A DNA stretch of 64,000 nucleotides, taken from positions 1-64,000 of the forward strand of contig VTFK01000137.1 in the NCBI GenBank assembly GCA_009617715.1, written 5' to 3'. This stretch comes from Plectrocnemia conspersa (taxonomy: Eukaryota; Arthropoda; Insecta; Trichoptera; Polycentropodidae). Below the pieces are notes generated by a model. That model ran no database searches. It was not told where the DNA came from and worked only from the letters and a program-made list of their open reading frames with translations. This document shows, in pieces, positions 46,654 to 58,260 of the stretch; position 1 is the first letter of the stretch; every line of letters begins with the position of its first letter. The position numbers and the translations under genes are program-made.

Positions 46654-47449
46654 ATGTACGAAGATTTTTCCTGCATTCCTCCACCTCCTCCCGAGGACAG
46701 CGATGAAGAAGACGAAAAGTTAGAAACGTGAGTATCTCTTATGCTCGTTTAATCGGGTAAACTTAATTCTTTAACACAAATAATATTTTTAGATTGAAAT
46801 GGAGCAATAACATTCCAACGCCGGAGAAGTTCGAGCTGTTCCTTTTATTCGAAAGAGAATCTGCCATTGAATTTGCTCATAAATGTATTATCACAAAGGC
46901 TCACAAAATAGACAGTATTACTGCTGCCGGAGTAACTTTGTACAAGTTTTTCGATGCGGATATCTATGTTTGTACGTCTTTATGCCGCAGCGATAAAACT
47001 TACGGAGAAATCGTTGAAATTCTGCAACCTTGGCTCAAAAACGCTGTAAACAGAGTTATCGTGCAATCGTCAGCGTTGGCTCATTACAGAACCAGCGAGC
47101 GTAAGAGTTACAGCACGATTCGTGCCCTTCGTACGCCAAACTTTCAATTAGAAAAAAGAACAACTTCTTTAGAAATACCTAACGTTGCAACTGGAATCAC
47201 AGCCGGAGGTATACATTGACATTTTATTTAGTTAAAAATATATCTAATTATATTAATGCTTTTTCAGTGCTCAACTACTGTGACTTTTTCAATTTGTCTG
47301 CTATCAGTTACATATGTTACTTGGAGACGGATATATATGGATTCGACAAACCTATCGCCGACGAGCTGATAGAAAAACTTAAGACATTCAACTTACCATT
47401 TATGCAGCCGTTCAGAAGTTCAGAAGTCGGATGTAATTCTTATTTGTAA
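46654..47449 (+). CDS. PSMG1: proteasome assembly chaperone 1 (PAC1/PSMG1)
   Basis: PSMG1 pairs with PSMG2 and guides assembly of the 20S proteasome alpha ring. Coding exons 46654-46727, 46793-47208 and 47268-47449 have AG/GT borders and matching phases (2, then 1), totalling 672 nt and 223 residues. Vertebrate PSMG1 is about 288. The start gives MYEDFSCIPPPPPEDSDEED, an acidic proline-rich head. Family resemblance lies in HYRTSERKSYSTIRALRTPNF (vertebrates have YKTSE...LRALKTQNF) and in AGGVLNYCDFFNLSAISYIC (vertebrates AAVLSYCQVWKIPAILYLC). No Zn site, membrane segment or catalytic motif is expected. The protein is shorter at the N terminus than the vertebrate one. A poly(A) signal candidate lies at 47729-47734. 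Confidence 0.88.
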
Positions 47450-47728
47450 TTTTTTTTACCAATACAAGTATATTTTTAAAAACTCGATTGTAGCCGGTAT
47501 TATTAAATCCCCCATGAATACTTCCTTCAGTACCCATAAAAAATAACTATTTAATACAATATATCGTTGAGGAACTACCTGCCATTATGTCTAAAGCCAA
47601 CAAATTTAAATATAATTATTGATCAAGTATAAATGATACGATTCTCACTGTACTTATATTGTTCAGCGCATTTGGTAAAAATATGCAAAATTAAAATATA
47701 AATAATAATTTAAGAACATAGTTTAACC

Positions 47729-47734
47729 AATAAA
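47729..47734 (+). terminator. poly(A) signal AATAAA, PSMG1
   Basis: Canonical hexamer about 280 nt after the PSMG1 stop codon. It is the first good candidate downstream on the plus strand. Confidence 0.4.
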
Positions 47735-48542
47735 CTTTTACTTAGTGATATTTCTTGAAGATATCTCCCATGTGTAGATAGATATAAAAGAATTAGCCAA
47801 ATAGGATTATTTATTTATGTGGTTTTGAAGAATTGTTTATAATGTAGACATCTGATTCGTTAATGACAATTTATGGATTCAAAATATATTTCTTGCAAAA
47901 TTTGTTTGAACTTTTATCAATCGTTTTGATCATTCCCGATCAAGTTTGTCAAAAGATTATTTTTAAATGCAAGACTAAAAACTGTAGCAAGTTACTGTTT
48001 AAACTATTCCCCTAAAAATATGTTTGTATTAAGAGGTTGATAAATAATCTGATGAACTTCGCCAATCGAACATCGTAACAATTTCCTTACAATCTTAGCT
48101 TTGTTTGGTGTTAAATCTTGTTATAAGATAGTTCTCTATTGGTAAATATAAATCTTATTTTATGATGTGTGGTATTTTATGTAGTTGAATATGCTTATAA
48201 TTAATTCAAGACGTCCATCAGCATCTTACCGTTTTGTGCAAGACTTAATTCTTTTATCGGTGAACAGACATTCCAGCATATTGTCTTTCATAGGAATAAA
48301 TTACTACAAAAATATTTATCAAAATAAGATTTCATTCTTGAAATAATAGGATCGAATCTAATAACTAAGGAATGGAAAAAGAACATTTGTAACGAAAGTT
48401 GATATATTTCTTCGCTCAAAAAAAAAAGAAATACTGCACTTTAATTATCTTATCTTTCAGGTGATTTAATTAAATAGATGGTCTATACATAAGTTCATTT
48501 TGTAAAATTTAATTTTTTTAATTTTTACAACCCTCAACGAGA
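47735..48542. other. convergent intergenic region, PSMG1 / Cullin-5
   Basis: AT-rich 3' flanks of two converging genes. No coding frame, RNA gene or repeat was recognised. Confidence 0.55.
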
Positions 48543-51500
48543 TTACGCCATATATATAAAAGTATTAATATCATCATCGTCCCTTTTCATATATTTGTTA
48601 TCTATTAACCATTCTAATTGTTCTTTGATCATTTTCTTCGACGGCAGGAACATGTTCTTCAATATGTCGATCAGTTCCGTCTGCAAAAATAAAAGATTAT
48701 TTCAAGATAAAATTTGAATCGGTAAATAAATTAATAAAATACCTGTAAGGCTGAGTTTGATATTCGCTTTCTCATCTTTAAGATTTTTATTATAGCTTCT
48801 TGAGTGCGCAATATTCTCAATTGAACGATTGAATTGTTGTCTTCGATTTGCGATCGCTCAGTGTTCCAAAGAAGACGACCGATCAAATTGATTTTACCTC
48901 TCTTTTGAGTTTTTCCATTTTTGACGAGAGCAAATTCTTGGTTAATCCAAAATTGAGTATTTTCCGTAAAATCCTTGGGACCCTGAACGATGGGAGTGTA
49001 TAAAAGTAGTTGCCGTTTGATCTTAGGCGATGCGACTAGAGACCATAATGTTTTTCTCAATTCGAAATCGGGCAGTTCTGTCGCTAGTCTGAGGTTTTCG
49101 TAAGCGATCTTCTCTTGAGGACGTTGATTCCAAGCAAATAAAACGGCCATTTGAAACGTAGTAACGTCTAGATCGAATTTTCCAACTGCATTCACGAAGG
49201 TTATAGTACCGTTGCTCATGTGGTGGTACCACTGAAGCTTTCTACCGTTATGTGTCTTCTTATAAAACTCTTCTACTTCTGGAATGTAATCTTCCAACTC
49301 GACGGGCAGACTCACGGTGACTCTCTCCGATCCCCTGGCCCACGCGCCGGCGTTCAAAATCTTAATATTGATAGCGTCGTGCCTTGTGGTGTCTTTCTTA
49401 AAATCAAAATTCAGATCTTCGCTGACTTTGATGTCTTGGAACATGCGACCTAATTTATTAACGTAATCGGCGGGCATGCCGACTTCTCTCAACCATTCGA
49501 CCATCTCTTCTTCTTTTTCGGAATCGGCGCTCGAGTCTAATATGAGACGTCTAGAGAGGAACACTTTATGATACCGCATAAACACGTCCTTGTTCTTTAC
49601 GTATTTTAGCACCAACAATACGTCCTTAAGTCTAGCTTCTATCTGTTCGCTCGTCAACCTCTTACTCAACGCAGTCTTTCTCAATAGAGTATCACAATAG
49701 TTGGCCAACAGCTCGGGGCATTTGCTCTCTGGAGCGGTCGCTTTTATCCCCCTGCTGTTCGCCGACGTCGGTAAATCTATTTTAAAAACGGTCGTATCGT
49801 CGACGACGCTCTGATACGCCTGATCGCGAACGGTCAAAAACCGAGTATCGTCCTGAAACGCATCTTTAATGAGAGTACTGAACTTCCTAAACAATTCTAA
49901 CAACCGTTCTACATATTTTTCGGAATCTTGCGTAATTATATCGGCAGCTGCCATCATGTCTTCTAAACCGGCACTCACAATATGATCGTGGAGATCTTTG
50001 AGCATCGGGTTGACGCCGCCCTCGACTCTGTCTACTAAACGAAACATTAATTGTAACTGCTGCGTTTCTCCGGCTTTGATGAGCGGTGCGCATTCGGCTA
50101 AAACGGTCGTTAAGGGTTTTCCGATTAAGACTTTCTCGCAGCATTTTACGAGCGCGGCCACGCTTCCGCTGCCGGGTTCCAAGTATCGATGTGCTCTGAT
50201 CTCTTCTTCGCGAAGTTTATTGTCAGCATATTTCATATAGCATAGCACGCCGTTGCTCTGAAGCTGATCGTTGGCTTTTGATTGATAAAAGGCGTCGGTG
50301 GTTTCAATGTAAGCCGCTTCGAAGTTTTCTTTATATATCTGCAGCTTATCTTCGGGATTCGAGCAGAGATTCACTAAAATTATAAAATATTTAGTTTTTG
50401 AGTTGCAACTTCTAAAGTAAAGTTATCATGCAAATATTCTTTTCAACCGATTTTTAATAGCTGCAGATTCTGATAGAACTGTGAACTAACATACAACTTC
50501 TACAATATAACCTATTAAATAGGTTTGAACTATTGTTCTTTTGATGACATATTAACGAAATAGAGAAGAAATTACATATATCTACTATAAAGTTGCAATA
50601 TTTTTGAAATGACATGTACATAAATAATCAAATAATGTATTTTAATGGTTTTCTAAATTAAGAATGGCCAACCTGCCAAAAATAATAAGTTATTTTTATA
50701 AGAAATAGAAAAATGAGTATAATATAATTATAACATTTGAACACGAATGCAAAAAAGTTGGCCACCCTTAATCCATATTGTTTCTCAATTAGTTTGTCAT
50801 CCCAAAACTTTTTTGTGACAAACAATAGCGATATTAGTTTTTACATAATGCTCTGCAGTGAATTTATAGGTAAACACATGTATTTTAAAAATGAAAATTA
50901 ATCTGGCAACATAATTTTTACCATTATATAAATTCGACCAGTCCAATTTAAATTCTAACCATTTAATATAAACTCTGACTATCTAATATTAATTCTGGCC
51001 GCTTATATTCTGACCTTTTAATATAAATTAAGACCTAAAATAATATGAGCCACAAGAAACTGCCCGGTTAAGAGATTAAGAAATGAATTAATTTTTTTAT
51101 AAGGGGCGATGCTATTCTAATGCAAAAGAGTGGATTTCTTCTCCAGCTTATTTGATTGAAATTTCCGTGAACCAAAAAGTGAAACTTTGAAAATATTTGT
51201 ATTTACCTGATAAAGTAATATCCCACACATTTTTTTTTGTTAAATTTCATTTGCAATTTAACTTTATTTTGGAACAGTATCCGAAAAACATAGCAAACTT
51301 TTGTGCAAATTCTTAAAATATAATTCAACATAAGTTTCAAAGATGTGTATAAGCAATTAAAGTTGGTTAACCACACAATATCTTAATTGTTATTTTTTTT
51401 TTTAAAATAGCGGTTTTGTCAGACGTGAAGATGGGAGTGAGTTAATTGTATTTTCTGGATATAACAGTGACAAAAGATATGATAGCAAGCATAATGATCT

Positions 51501-53595
51501 TCTGGTTTTTAACAAATCTTCAAACAGTTATACCGTGACTGTTGTACGGACATGAATTTAATTGAAAAGAAGATGAAATTTCGACTAATCTTTATTCGTT
51601 AAATTCTAGTAATTCTGGACATTAAGGATGCATAATACGTCAGTTTATATAAAATATACATGGGACAATGATATTATTTCATTCATAGGTGCTGAGACAA
51701 ATCGGCTATATTGCTACACAACTAAAAAGTTCAAAAATGCATCACACACAGTGGTGTCACCCTATGGTTTCCATAGGGTTCTGGAAACCTCTTGTTTGAA
51801 ATCAGAAAATTCATATATTTTTTGTTAAAAATGAAATTTATATGAATGTTTTAAAATTATTTTCGACAATTACAACTTTGAAAACAAGTTCACAATCGAA
51901 TATATATTATATAAACACTTAATCATTTAACGACGGTACTTTCATTTTTAAATTTCAAATTAACATATAAAAATACTAAATCAGCACCACATGGGATTTT
52001 AAAACTCCAATTAAGTAAAACAATCAGTGAGAAAAAAATGAATACAATAATTGTTTATTTCACCTGCATTTAATCCAATAAAAATTTCGATTGAATACCA
52101 AAAAATAATTTAAATTTTCACGTAATAGTATAAACGAAAATAAAACTAAAAGGAGTTCAGTTGTAAAATACTCCAAAATATTGGTATTTCAAATGTACCA
52201 TTATATGAATTATTTGGTGTAAATCTACATCTACTATTTTTTTCAGATGAAAATAACTTCTCTTTGTCAGTAATGTAAAGAAATCGATTTTTCAATAGTA
52301 ATAAACAGCAAATTTGATTTTTAATAATGAGGATTAAATCGCAGTTCTTGTTTCAATAATCATCATATATTTTTGCAAGAACATTTTTACGAGGATGGAC
52401 TAGGATTGCTGCTACGAAAAAAATAAACATTCCATTCGATTCAGTACCTGCAGATGATCGCCACATTACGATTGAAAGCGTTTGTGCAACAAAATCATAT
52501 TATAAATTACAAAAATCAAATATATACCTGCGAGATAATAATAAAAAAATAACAATTTAATCTTTATATGGAGAATATTTCAAAATTATGAATGAAATGA
52601 AATTAGTTACTTATAATTTAATACTTTCGGGAATCAAATATATGATTTACAAGAACACAATGTCCTATCTGAGAATTTTACGAATGCTTAATTTCTCCAG
52701 GATATAATGTCACTCCTTTGAACTATCTATGACATTGGCTCAGACTCACTAGCCATTTCAAACATTGCTTCAATTCAATCAATAAATGCAAGAAATTTAT
52801 TAACGTTAAATAAATGAAATAAGCATACTACATCCATTTGCAAGAAGAGCTCATAGTTTTATTTCGTGCTTAGTTTTAACCTACTTTGTCAGAATTGTGC
52901 AAAAGAATGTTGTCACTCATTATAGGATTGTGCACTACATTAAATAGAAAGTAGAAGAATCTCACCGTAGGATTCTCGGACTCCGATGACGAGCTGCGAG
53001 TCGAAAGTCTCACCGTTGCGCTCGGCCTGCACCAGCTTCATAGCGGAATCCTGCAAGCGCTGCTTGATGTCGGCGAAGATGGAGGCGTTCCAGGAGTCGA
53101 GCATGAGCTTGCGCACGAGACTCTCCTCGGCGGCGGCCGCCTTCTTGCCGGAGCCGTAGCTCTGCGCGCCGCCGGGGTTCTTGTTGAGCAGCGTGACCTC
53201 GAGCTGGCGGAAGGGCGTGGGCAGGTAGTTGCACTGCGTGAAGAACTTGCGCCACTCGGCGATGTACGCCTTGAGCAGCGCCTGGTCCTCGCGGTGGGCG
53301 AGCACCCGCGACTGCGCCCGCTTGATGAACGCCACGATGTCGTCCTGCAGGGCGTCGCGCACCTTGGTCGAGCCCTTCTCGTCCCACAGGCACACCGTGT
53401 GCACGGAGTAGAACAGGTCCTGCCATTCCTTCTGGGTGACGGCCTCCTGCTCGAGCAGCTTCAGCACGATCGGCCGCATGCAGGGCCATAGCTCCTCGAA
53501 GTTCGGCTGGCCCTTGTCCTGCGAAACAACGACCCACGCTGTAATCGCCGCACTATCTCTCTCTTCAATATCTCTACCATCTCTACCTTCAACAT
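48543..53595 (-). CDS. Cul5: Cullin-5, scaffold of ECS ubiquitin ligases
   Basis: CUL5 bridges Elongin-SOCS-box receptors and the RBX2 RING protein in cullin-RING ligase 5. Coding exons on the minus strand: 53595-53587 (ATG TTG AAG), 53518-52966, 50373-48743, 48680-48543. The total is 2331 nt, 776 residues (human 780). The 9-nt first exon is inferred: it gives MLKDKGQPNFEELW, parallel to LLKNKG at the human N terminus, and leaves a 68-nt intron. Family blocks include MRPIVLKLLEQEAVTQKEW, WRKFFTQCNYLPTPFRQLE, RESYVNLCSNPEDKLQIY (crossing a splice), and the cullin-homology region with SKCPELLANYCD and VFMRYHKVFLSRRLI. The neddylation motif is IIKILKMRKRISNSALQ with acceptor Lys about 720, and the C terminus is DINTFIYMA. 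Exon 2 is strikingly GC-rich compared with exon 3. The intron 50374-52965 contains a degenerate minisatellite. Confidence 0.93.
50374..52965. other. large Cullin-5 intron
   Basis: AT-rich. It contains degenerate tandem repeats at 50938-51040 and a small hairpin ACCCTATGG/CCATAGGGT near 51759-51779. No exon or transposon ends were recognised. Confidence 0.6.
50938..51040. repeat. degenerate minisatellite, unit about 20 bp
   Basis: Four or more diverged units follow the pattern TTCTGACC.TTTAATATAAA. Unit length varies because of indels. Confidence 0.5.
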
Positions 53596-54631
53596 TTCCC
53601 CTCCGAGACCATATCAGCGACACCGACCGGCGCCTCGATCAACCTGGCGCAGACGCACCGAATCTCGGCCATGCACCGATCTCGCGCATACGAATAAAAC
53701 TATATACAATACCTACATACGAATACAGCCACACGCGCAAATTTAATATTTCGACTTTCATTTATTACATTTAAAAAAATAAACAACCTCTCGCTTAGCC
53801 CCCTCCGTGTCTGTACAGTCACAGACTGTGGCGTAGCTGCCACGCGCGTAGTGAGATACATTCCCTTTCGCTCGCTCGCATGCTAAATGACGTGAGTGAG
53901 AGATAAGTGCGTGCGTTGTATGCAGTCCGCACGTCTTTATCTCTCACTTGCTCCCGTCACTTGACACGCGAGCGAAAAGGAATACATCATAGCATAGCAT
54001 TGATGGGAACCCAACTTGACAGAGTAATTTATTTACACTAAACGCGATGCTCACACAGTCAGTTTTTGTCGTCATTCCTGAAATTGCCAATAGAATACTA
54101 GTGCAGCGTCTCAATCTGTATCTAATTACCACGAATCACCTCCCGTCACCAAAATATGTTTCAAATAGTGACGGAATTTAAACTTAAACTGAAATTGTGA
54201 CAATCTCAGATTCAGAATAATAACACAAATTACTTTAAAAAATGTGCGACATTAATTACCATTTTGTCACAAGACTGAGAATTGATTTAAAGATTTCAGA
54301 AACCTCGCAAAGACGGCAACGTCGAGTTGGAGATAACGGTCAAATATCACATTATGAATGTTTTGATTTAGCCCCAACTCGAGTTACTATGTCTATGTAT
54401 AACTAAATTGTGATTTCTTATATTATTGATTTTTATTTAATTTTGTGTAATAAATAAAATAAAAGTATTGTTTTATATTTAAATAGGTACAATAGAGTAT
54501 AAAAATAAAGCAGTATTATTTAATAAAATATTTTTATTTTCGATAACACCACATATGAATATGTACATAATTTATTGATACAAAAAAAGTTCGCTATTAC
54601 CCCACCTCCGTTTGACAGCTCGACGTTCGCG
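53596..54631. promoter_or_regulatory. divergent intergenic region, Cullin-5 / NUDT18
   Basis: Just over 1 kb between two divergent start codons. The Cullin-5 side (53596-53700) and the NUDT18 start are GC-richer; the middle holds a decayed hAT MITE (53841-53995). No TATA box or initiator could be assigned by eye, so a shared promoter is only a possibility. Confidence 0.4.
53841..53995. mobile_element. hAT-type MITE family A, decayed copy
   Basis: CACGCGCGTAGTGAGATACA then TTCCCTTTCGCTCGCTCGC on the left, and TTGACACGCGAGCGAAAAGG on the right, match the copies at 4852 and 11528. The right terminus and target duplication have decayed. It sits between the Cullin-5 and NUDT18 starts. Confidence 0.65.
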
Positions 54632-55642
54632 ATGGCAACGGGCGTGGAGAATGAGATCCGCGCAATATCGAAAGGACTCGCTTCCCTCGACGAAGAAGAG
54701 GTGCTATGTGACTTTTCTCTCGAGGACCAGCGCGCTGCGGTCGAAGCGGCCGGCGGACCGCCCTTGGGGCCCGTGGTACGTCCGAAACTGGGCGAGTCCC
54801 TCACTCTCGTAGTGGCCAACGTGGCCGTGGGCCCTCGGGGCGAATTGTTGATGGTACAGGAGGCGAAGAGAGCGTGCGCCGGCAAGTGGTACCTACCGGC
54901 GGGGCGCGCAGAGCCCGGCGAGACCCTCGCTCGGGCCGCCACCAGGGAATTCAAAGAAGAAACCGGTCTCGAAGGAGAGCCTCAAACGTTATTGGCCGTC
55001 GAGAGTGCGGCTGGCAGTTGGTTTAGATTCGTATTCGCTTCCACGCCCACCGGCGGAGAGCTCAAAACGCCGGCTAAGGCCGACGCAGAATCTTTACAGG
55101 CTAAATGGGTCGGCGATCTCGGCGAAGTATCATTGAGAGCCGACGATATAGCTCCTCTAGTCGAGCGAGCTAGAGCTAGAGTTGCTAAAGCGGATAATCA
55201 ATGGCACCCGGATATTCTACCAGCTGCCAAACCTCACAAACGCAACTTATTGAGACTCGTGGTTGTAATAAAGCGCCGGTCTAATAATCGCGTGCATGTT
55301 TTATTAGGCGAAAAGACTCGCCTGCATCTTCCGGTTGCTGAAATCGATCAAAACAAGAGCGTCCATTCTACATTACGCAAATTTTTAGTGGACGTTTTCG
55401 GTGCCGATCTGCCTCAGCATAGACCGCACGGTTTACTATCCGTAGAGCATTGTCCGAGCGAAGCGGGCGAACCTACAGATGGCGTGTGTCTCACGTTACT
55501 CGTCGCCTTCAGACCGCCTCTAGAGGAAGTCCCCATCATCGGAAAGTACGTGTGGCACGAAGTCTCTAAAGAGCTAGGAAACGAGCTGCTAGCTAAACTG
55601 ACCTCCAAAACTGCCACTGTTCAATTTCACGTTGTCCGTTAG
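54632..55642 (+). CDS. NUDT18: NUDT18-like Nudix hydrolase (8-oxo-dGDP phosphatase family), intronless
   Basis: NUDT18 (MTH3) hydrolyses oxidised guanine nucleoside diphosphates and helps clean the nucleotide pool. I take the ATG at 54632 (MATGVENEIRAISKGL) rather than the in-frame one at 54575, because the upstream segment (MIQKKFAITPPPF...) is not family-like. The protein is 336 residues (human about 323). The Nudix box at residues 91-113 is complete: G91, E97, R105-E106, E109-E110, G112, L113 (read GRAEPGETLARAATREFKEE then TGL). It is preceded by a substrate-binding strand region AGKWYLPAGRAEPGE. The C-terminal half (RNLLRLVVVIKRR..., GLLSVEHCPS) follows the NUDT18 layout. There is no signal peptide or transmembrane segment. 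The gene has no introns; codon GC content falls from 5' to 3'. It is divergent from Cullin-5. Confidence 0.9.
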   Translation: MATGVENEIRAISKGLASLDEEEVLCDFSLEDQRAAVEAAGGPPLGPVVRPKLGESLTLVVANVAVGPRGELLMVQEAKRACAGKWYLPAGRAEPGETLARAATREFKEETGLEGEPQTLLAVESAAGSWFRFVFASTPTGGELKTPAKADAESLQAKWVGDLGEVSLRADDIAPLVERARARVAKADNQWHPDILPAAKPHKRNLLRLVVVIKRRSNNRVHVLLGEKTRLHLPVAEIDQNKSVHSTLRKFLVDVFGADLPQHRPHGLLSVEHCPSEAGEPTDGVCLTLLVAFRPPLEEVPIIGKYVWHEVSKELGNELLAKLTSKTATVQFHVVR

Positions 55643-57220
55643 TCCATCAGTTAAAATAAGAAAATGTGCAATTATCAACGATTGAAGCTTTTCCATCTAA
55701 TACTGTATTGACTTTCTATCAATTTTAAACTATACCAAACTCTAATTAATCACATCCATGACCTGTTTAATATAAAATATTAGATCGTTTGATAAGTAAT
55801 GTGGTTTTTTGATAGTAATATTATACCAAGAATGGCTTATCCAAAATGTAACTGGCTATATTTTTAAATTACTTTTAATAAAAATAATTTTATCTTTTGC
55901 TAAAACAGCAAACGAATACAATAAACAAAAAAGACCATACCTGAATAATTTAATTTATAATATAATAATAATTGTTATTATGTTTGTTTCTTATTCAATG
56001 TTAATTTTTATATGCTGTCTATGATTGTATCATTCCTATATTGTGTTCTGTACAACATTAGGTGCCTTAAAAGACAAAAAGCTAGTAATTGTAAGTTAGA
56101 ATATTTTTTCAAAATTTTAATGAAACTTCTACATATTGGCTAATAATAATTATTTTGGAGTGATTGACGTATCATAACGCAATATTCGAATATTATATTG
56201 TGTAGCCATATCTGTAGTTGTTTACCAATACTCAAATTAAATAATACTCATGAGGTGACGGGACGTTAATGTTATTAATCTATAAATATAAATTTATATA
56301 TCGAAATAATATTATACATAATGTAAAAGCAGACATGTTACCATATTCAATGCAAATAGTTTGTATAATTTTAAAATGTAACATACCCATAATAATTGCT
56401 GAGAATCATTCCTGAAATATTTTGTGAGATGAAATCGGCATCAATGATGATGTTCAATTGCGAATTTCACGTGAATCGATTTATTATCATGATTCAAATC
56501 GACACAATTGTGCTAAAAGTGATTCAATAAAGTACTTATTTTTTATACGTCCGTTAGTTTAAGATTAGATTTAAGTTGTTTTTTCTTGATTTGATATTTT
56601 ATTAGATTTAAAGAAATGTTGTTCTTTACATTCGGCCGATACAAATATTTAAATCCTTTAATTTTAATAGTCAACGACTGATGACTAATGCTTTGACTTT
56701 AATACGCAACGAACGACTGTTGAAATTGAAGGACTTGTTTTTTCGTTATCAATAAATTGATGTTATAAATTCTGTATTAATGCATTTCTTTCAGTATTAT
56801 TGTTGATGTATCAATATTTTTATTTTATTTACAAATGGTGCTGTAAATTTTATTTTTAAATATATAATCATGTTTTTTTTATATCTATGAACTTTTTTTA
56901 TTCTATCCAAAATAAATTATATAATATTTATAAAATATATTACAAAAACATCATAGATTTGCGTTGTCTTATCTTATAGTACTAATATGCTATGTACATA
57001 TTACATGTAACTAGTTATATCACTGATTGTTTGCTGCTAAATTAATGCAATTAGCACTTATCGTCATATTATTCAAATTTGTCTTATACTTAGAAAAAGT
57101 TTTATTTTTGTATATATAATATTAAGAAATTAGTAGTCTTACCTTGTGGTTCCTTTTTTTTTAAATACCAATATAGTACGTATTTTTTTAAATTCTTCAA
57201 CTAAAACGTGAATAGATAGG
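55643..57220. other. AT-rich 3' flank of NUDT18, no gene seen
   Basis: Several AATAAA hexamers occur (for example near 55876 and 56525), so the poly(A) site cannot be chosen. No other feature recognised. Confidence 0.5.
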
Positions 57221-57224
57221 TCTA

Positions 57225-58260
57225 CACCGGTGGTCCGCGAAGATTTTTGGGTGGGCCGCAAGTAATAAAATTAATTTCACATCTGTTCTGTATTCGCTTG
57301 TATTTGCATAGGGCTATTTATAAACTAGCTGCAAAGAGGCTTTCTGCTGAACTAAGTGCAGTGATCATCAATGAAATTCGCAGTTAAGATCATCAATGAA
57401 ATTCGTAGTCGAGCCTTGCACTCGAGGTTATTCGCGACATTGTGTGAGAGTATGGATTCGCAACATCAACGTCTCCTTCTCCATACTGAAATTCGTTGGC
57501 TTTCAAGAGGAATAGTTCTTACACGATTTGTTGAGCTGAGAGAAGAAATAAAATTGTTTCCTATAGAGCGAAATTCGAATTTATTAAATTTTTTGGAGGA
57601 TCAAGAATGGATGGCTAAACTTGCATATATGGTATTGTTTTGTTTGGTCTTCTTAATGAACTTAATCTTTCTCTCCAAGGATTTTCTACAAATATATTCA
57701 CATTAAGAAATAAAATAGATGGATTTAAAAAAAAAACTGATTTATTGGAGAAGTTGCATACCAAATGAAAACATTGAAATGTTTCCGCTTTTGGAAGAAT
57801 TTTTGAAAGGTATTGATGTACACTAAAAGTTTATTTTAACTACAATTGATGAACATTTAATGGAATTAATCAAACATTTTAATCATTATTACCCCGATAA
57901 AGAAGATCCTCGTAAAGGAAATTTGTGGATTCATAACCCTTTTATAGAAGACGTTCACGACAACATATTCGTGTGAAAAGGTTTTTTCAACCGTTCTGTT
58001 ATCAAGTGTGGACCCAGCTTTGGTTATGCGATGCGAATTTATGATTAAAATATCAGTAATGTGGGTGTGTTCTTATTTATCTAGAGACGATGCTTATTTA
58101 TTTAAATGATAACATTGTTGCATTTTTATCTGCAGCCATTCAAACTAAACTAAAGCATCAGAGGAGAGACATTGTCATGATCGTAATATTTGCTTTATAG
58201 AATTCATGAACGATTTATGTATTTGTGGGCCTTACAAATATATTTTAATATGTAGAAATT
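57225..58260 (+). pseudogene. hAT transposase relic (C-terminal half)
   Basis: The open frame 57371-57706 contains INEIRSRALHSRLFATLCE, then LLLHTEIRWLSRGIVLTRFV and FLEDQEWMAKLAYM, the signature of hAT transposases of the ZBED5/GTF2IRD2 type. Downstream, reading continues with shifts and stops to about 58080. A hAT-like terminus GGTGGTCCGCGAAG lies near 57230 and a GTGGGCC block near 58226. No 8-bp duplication was found. The copy is truncated and dead. Confidence 0.75.

Noticed and set aside
50374..50376. Start of Cullin-5 at an apparent Met (MNLCSNPED) at 50374
   Set aside because: The family reads RESYVNLCSNPED. The exon begins at 50373 after TTTTAG and the codon is split with the upstream exon, so this is not a start.
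53010..53537. 175-codon frame antisense-like to Cullin-5 family sequence (same strand, other frame)
   Set aside because: Low-complexity Ala/Arg/Gly-rich shadow frame produced by the very GC-rich Cullin-5 exon.
53588..53623. Cullin-5 start at 53623 (MSLIWSRRGNVEG...)
   Set aside because: It reads through a 68-nt intron with good GT and AG borders and gives a non-family N terminus; the ATG TTG AAG exon fits better.
54520..54954. 144-codon minus-strand frame opposite NUDT18
   Set aside because: Shadow of the GC-rich NUDT18 coding sequence with no family features.
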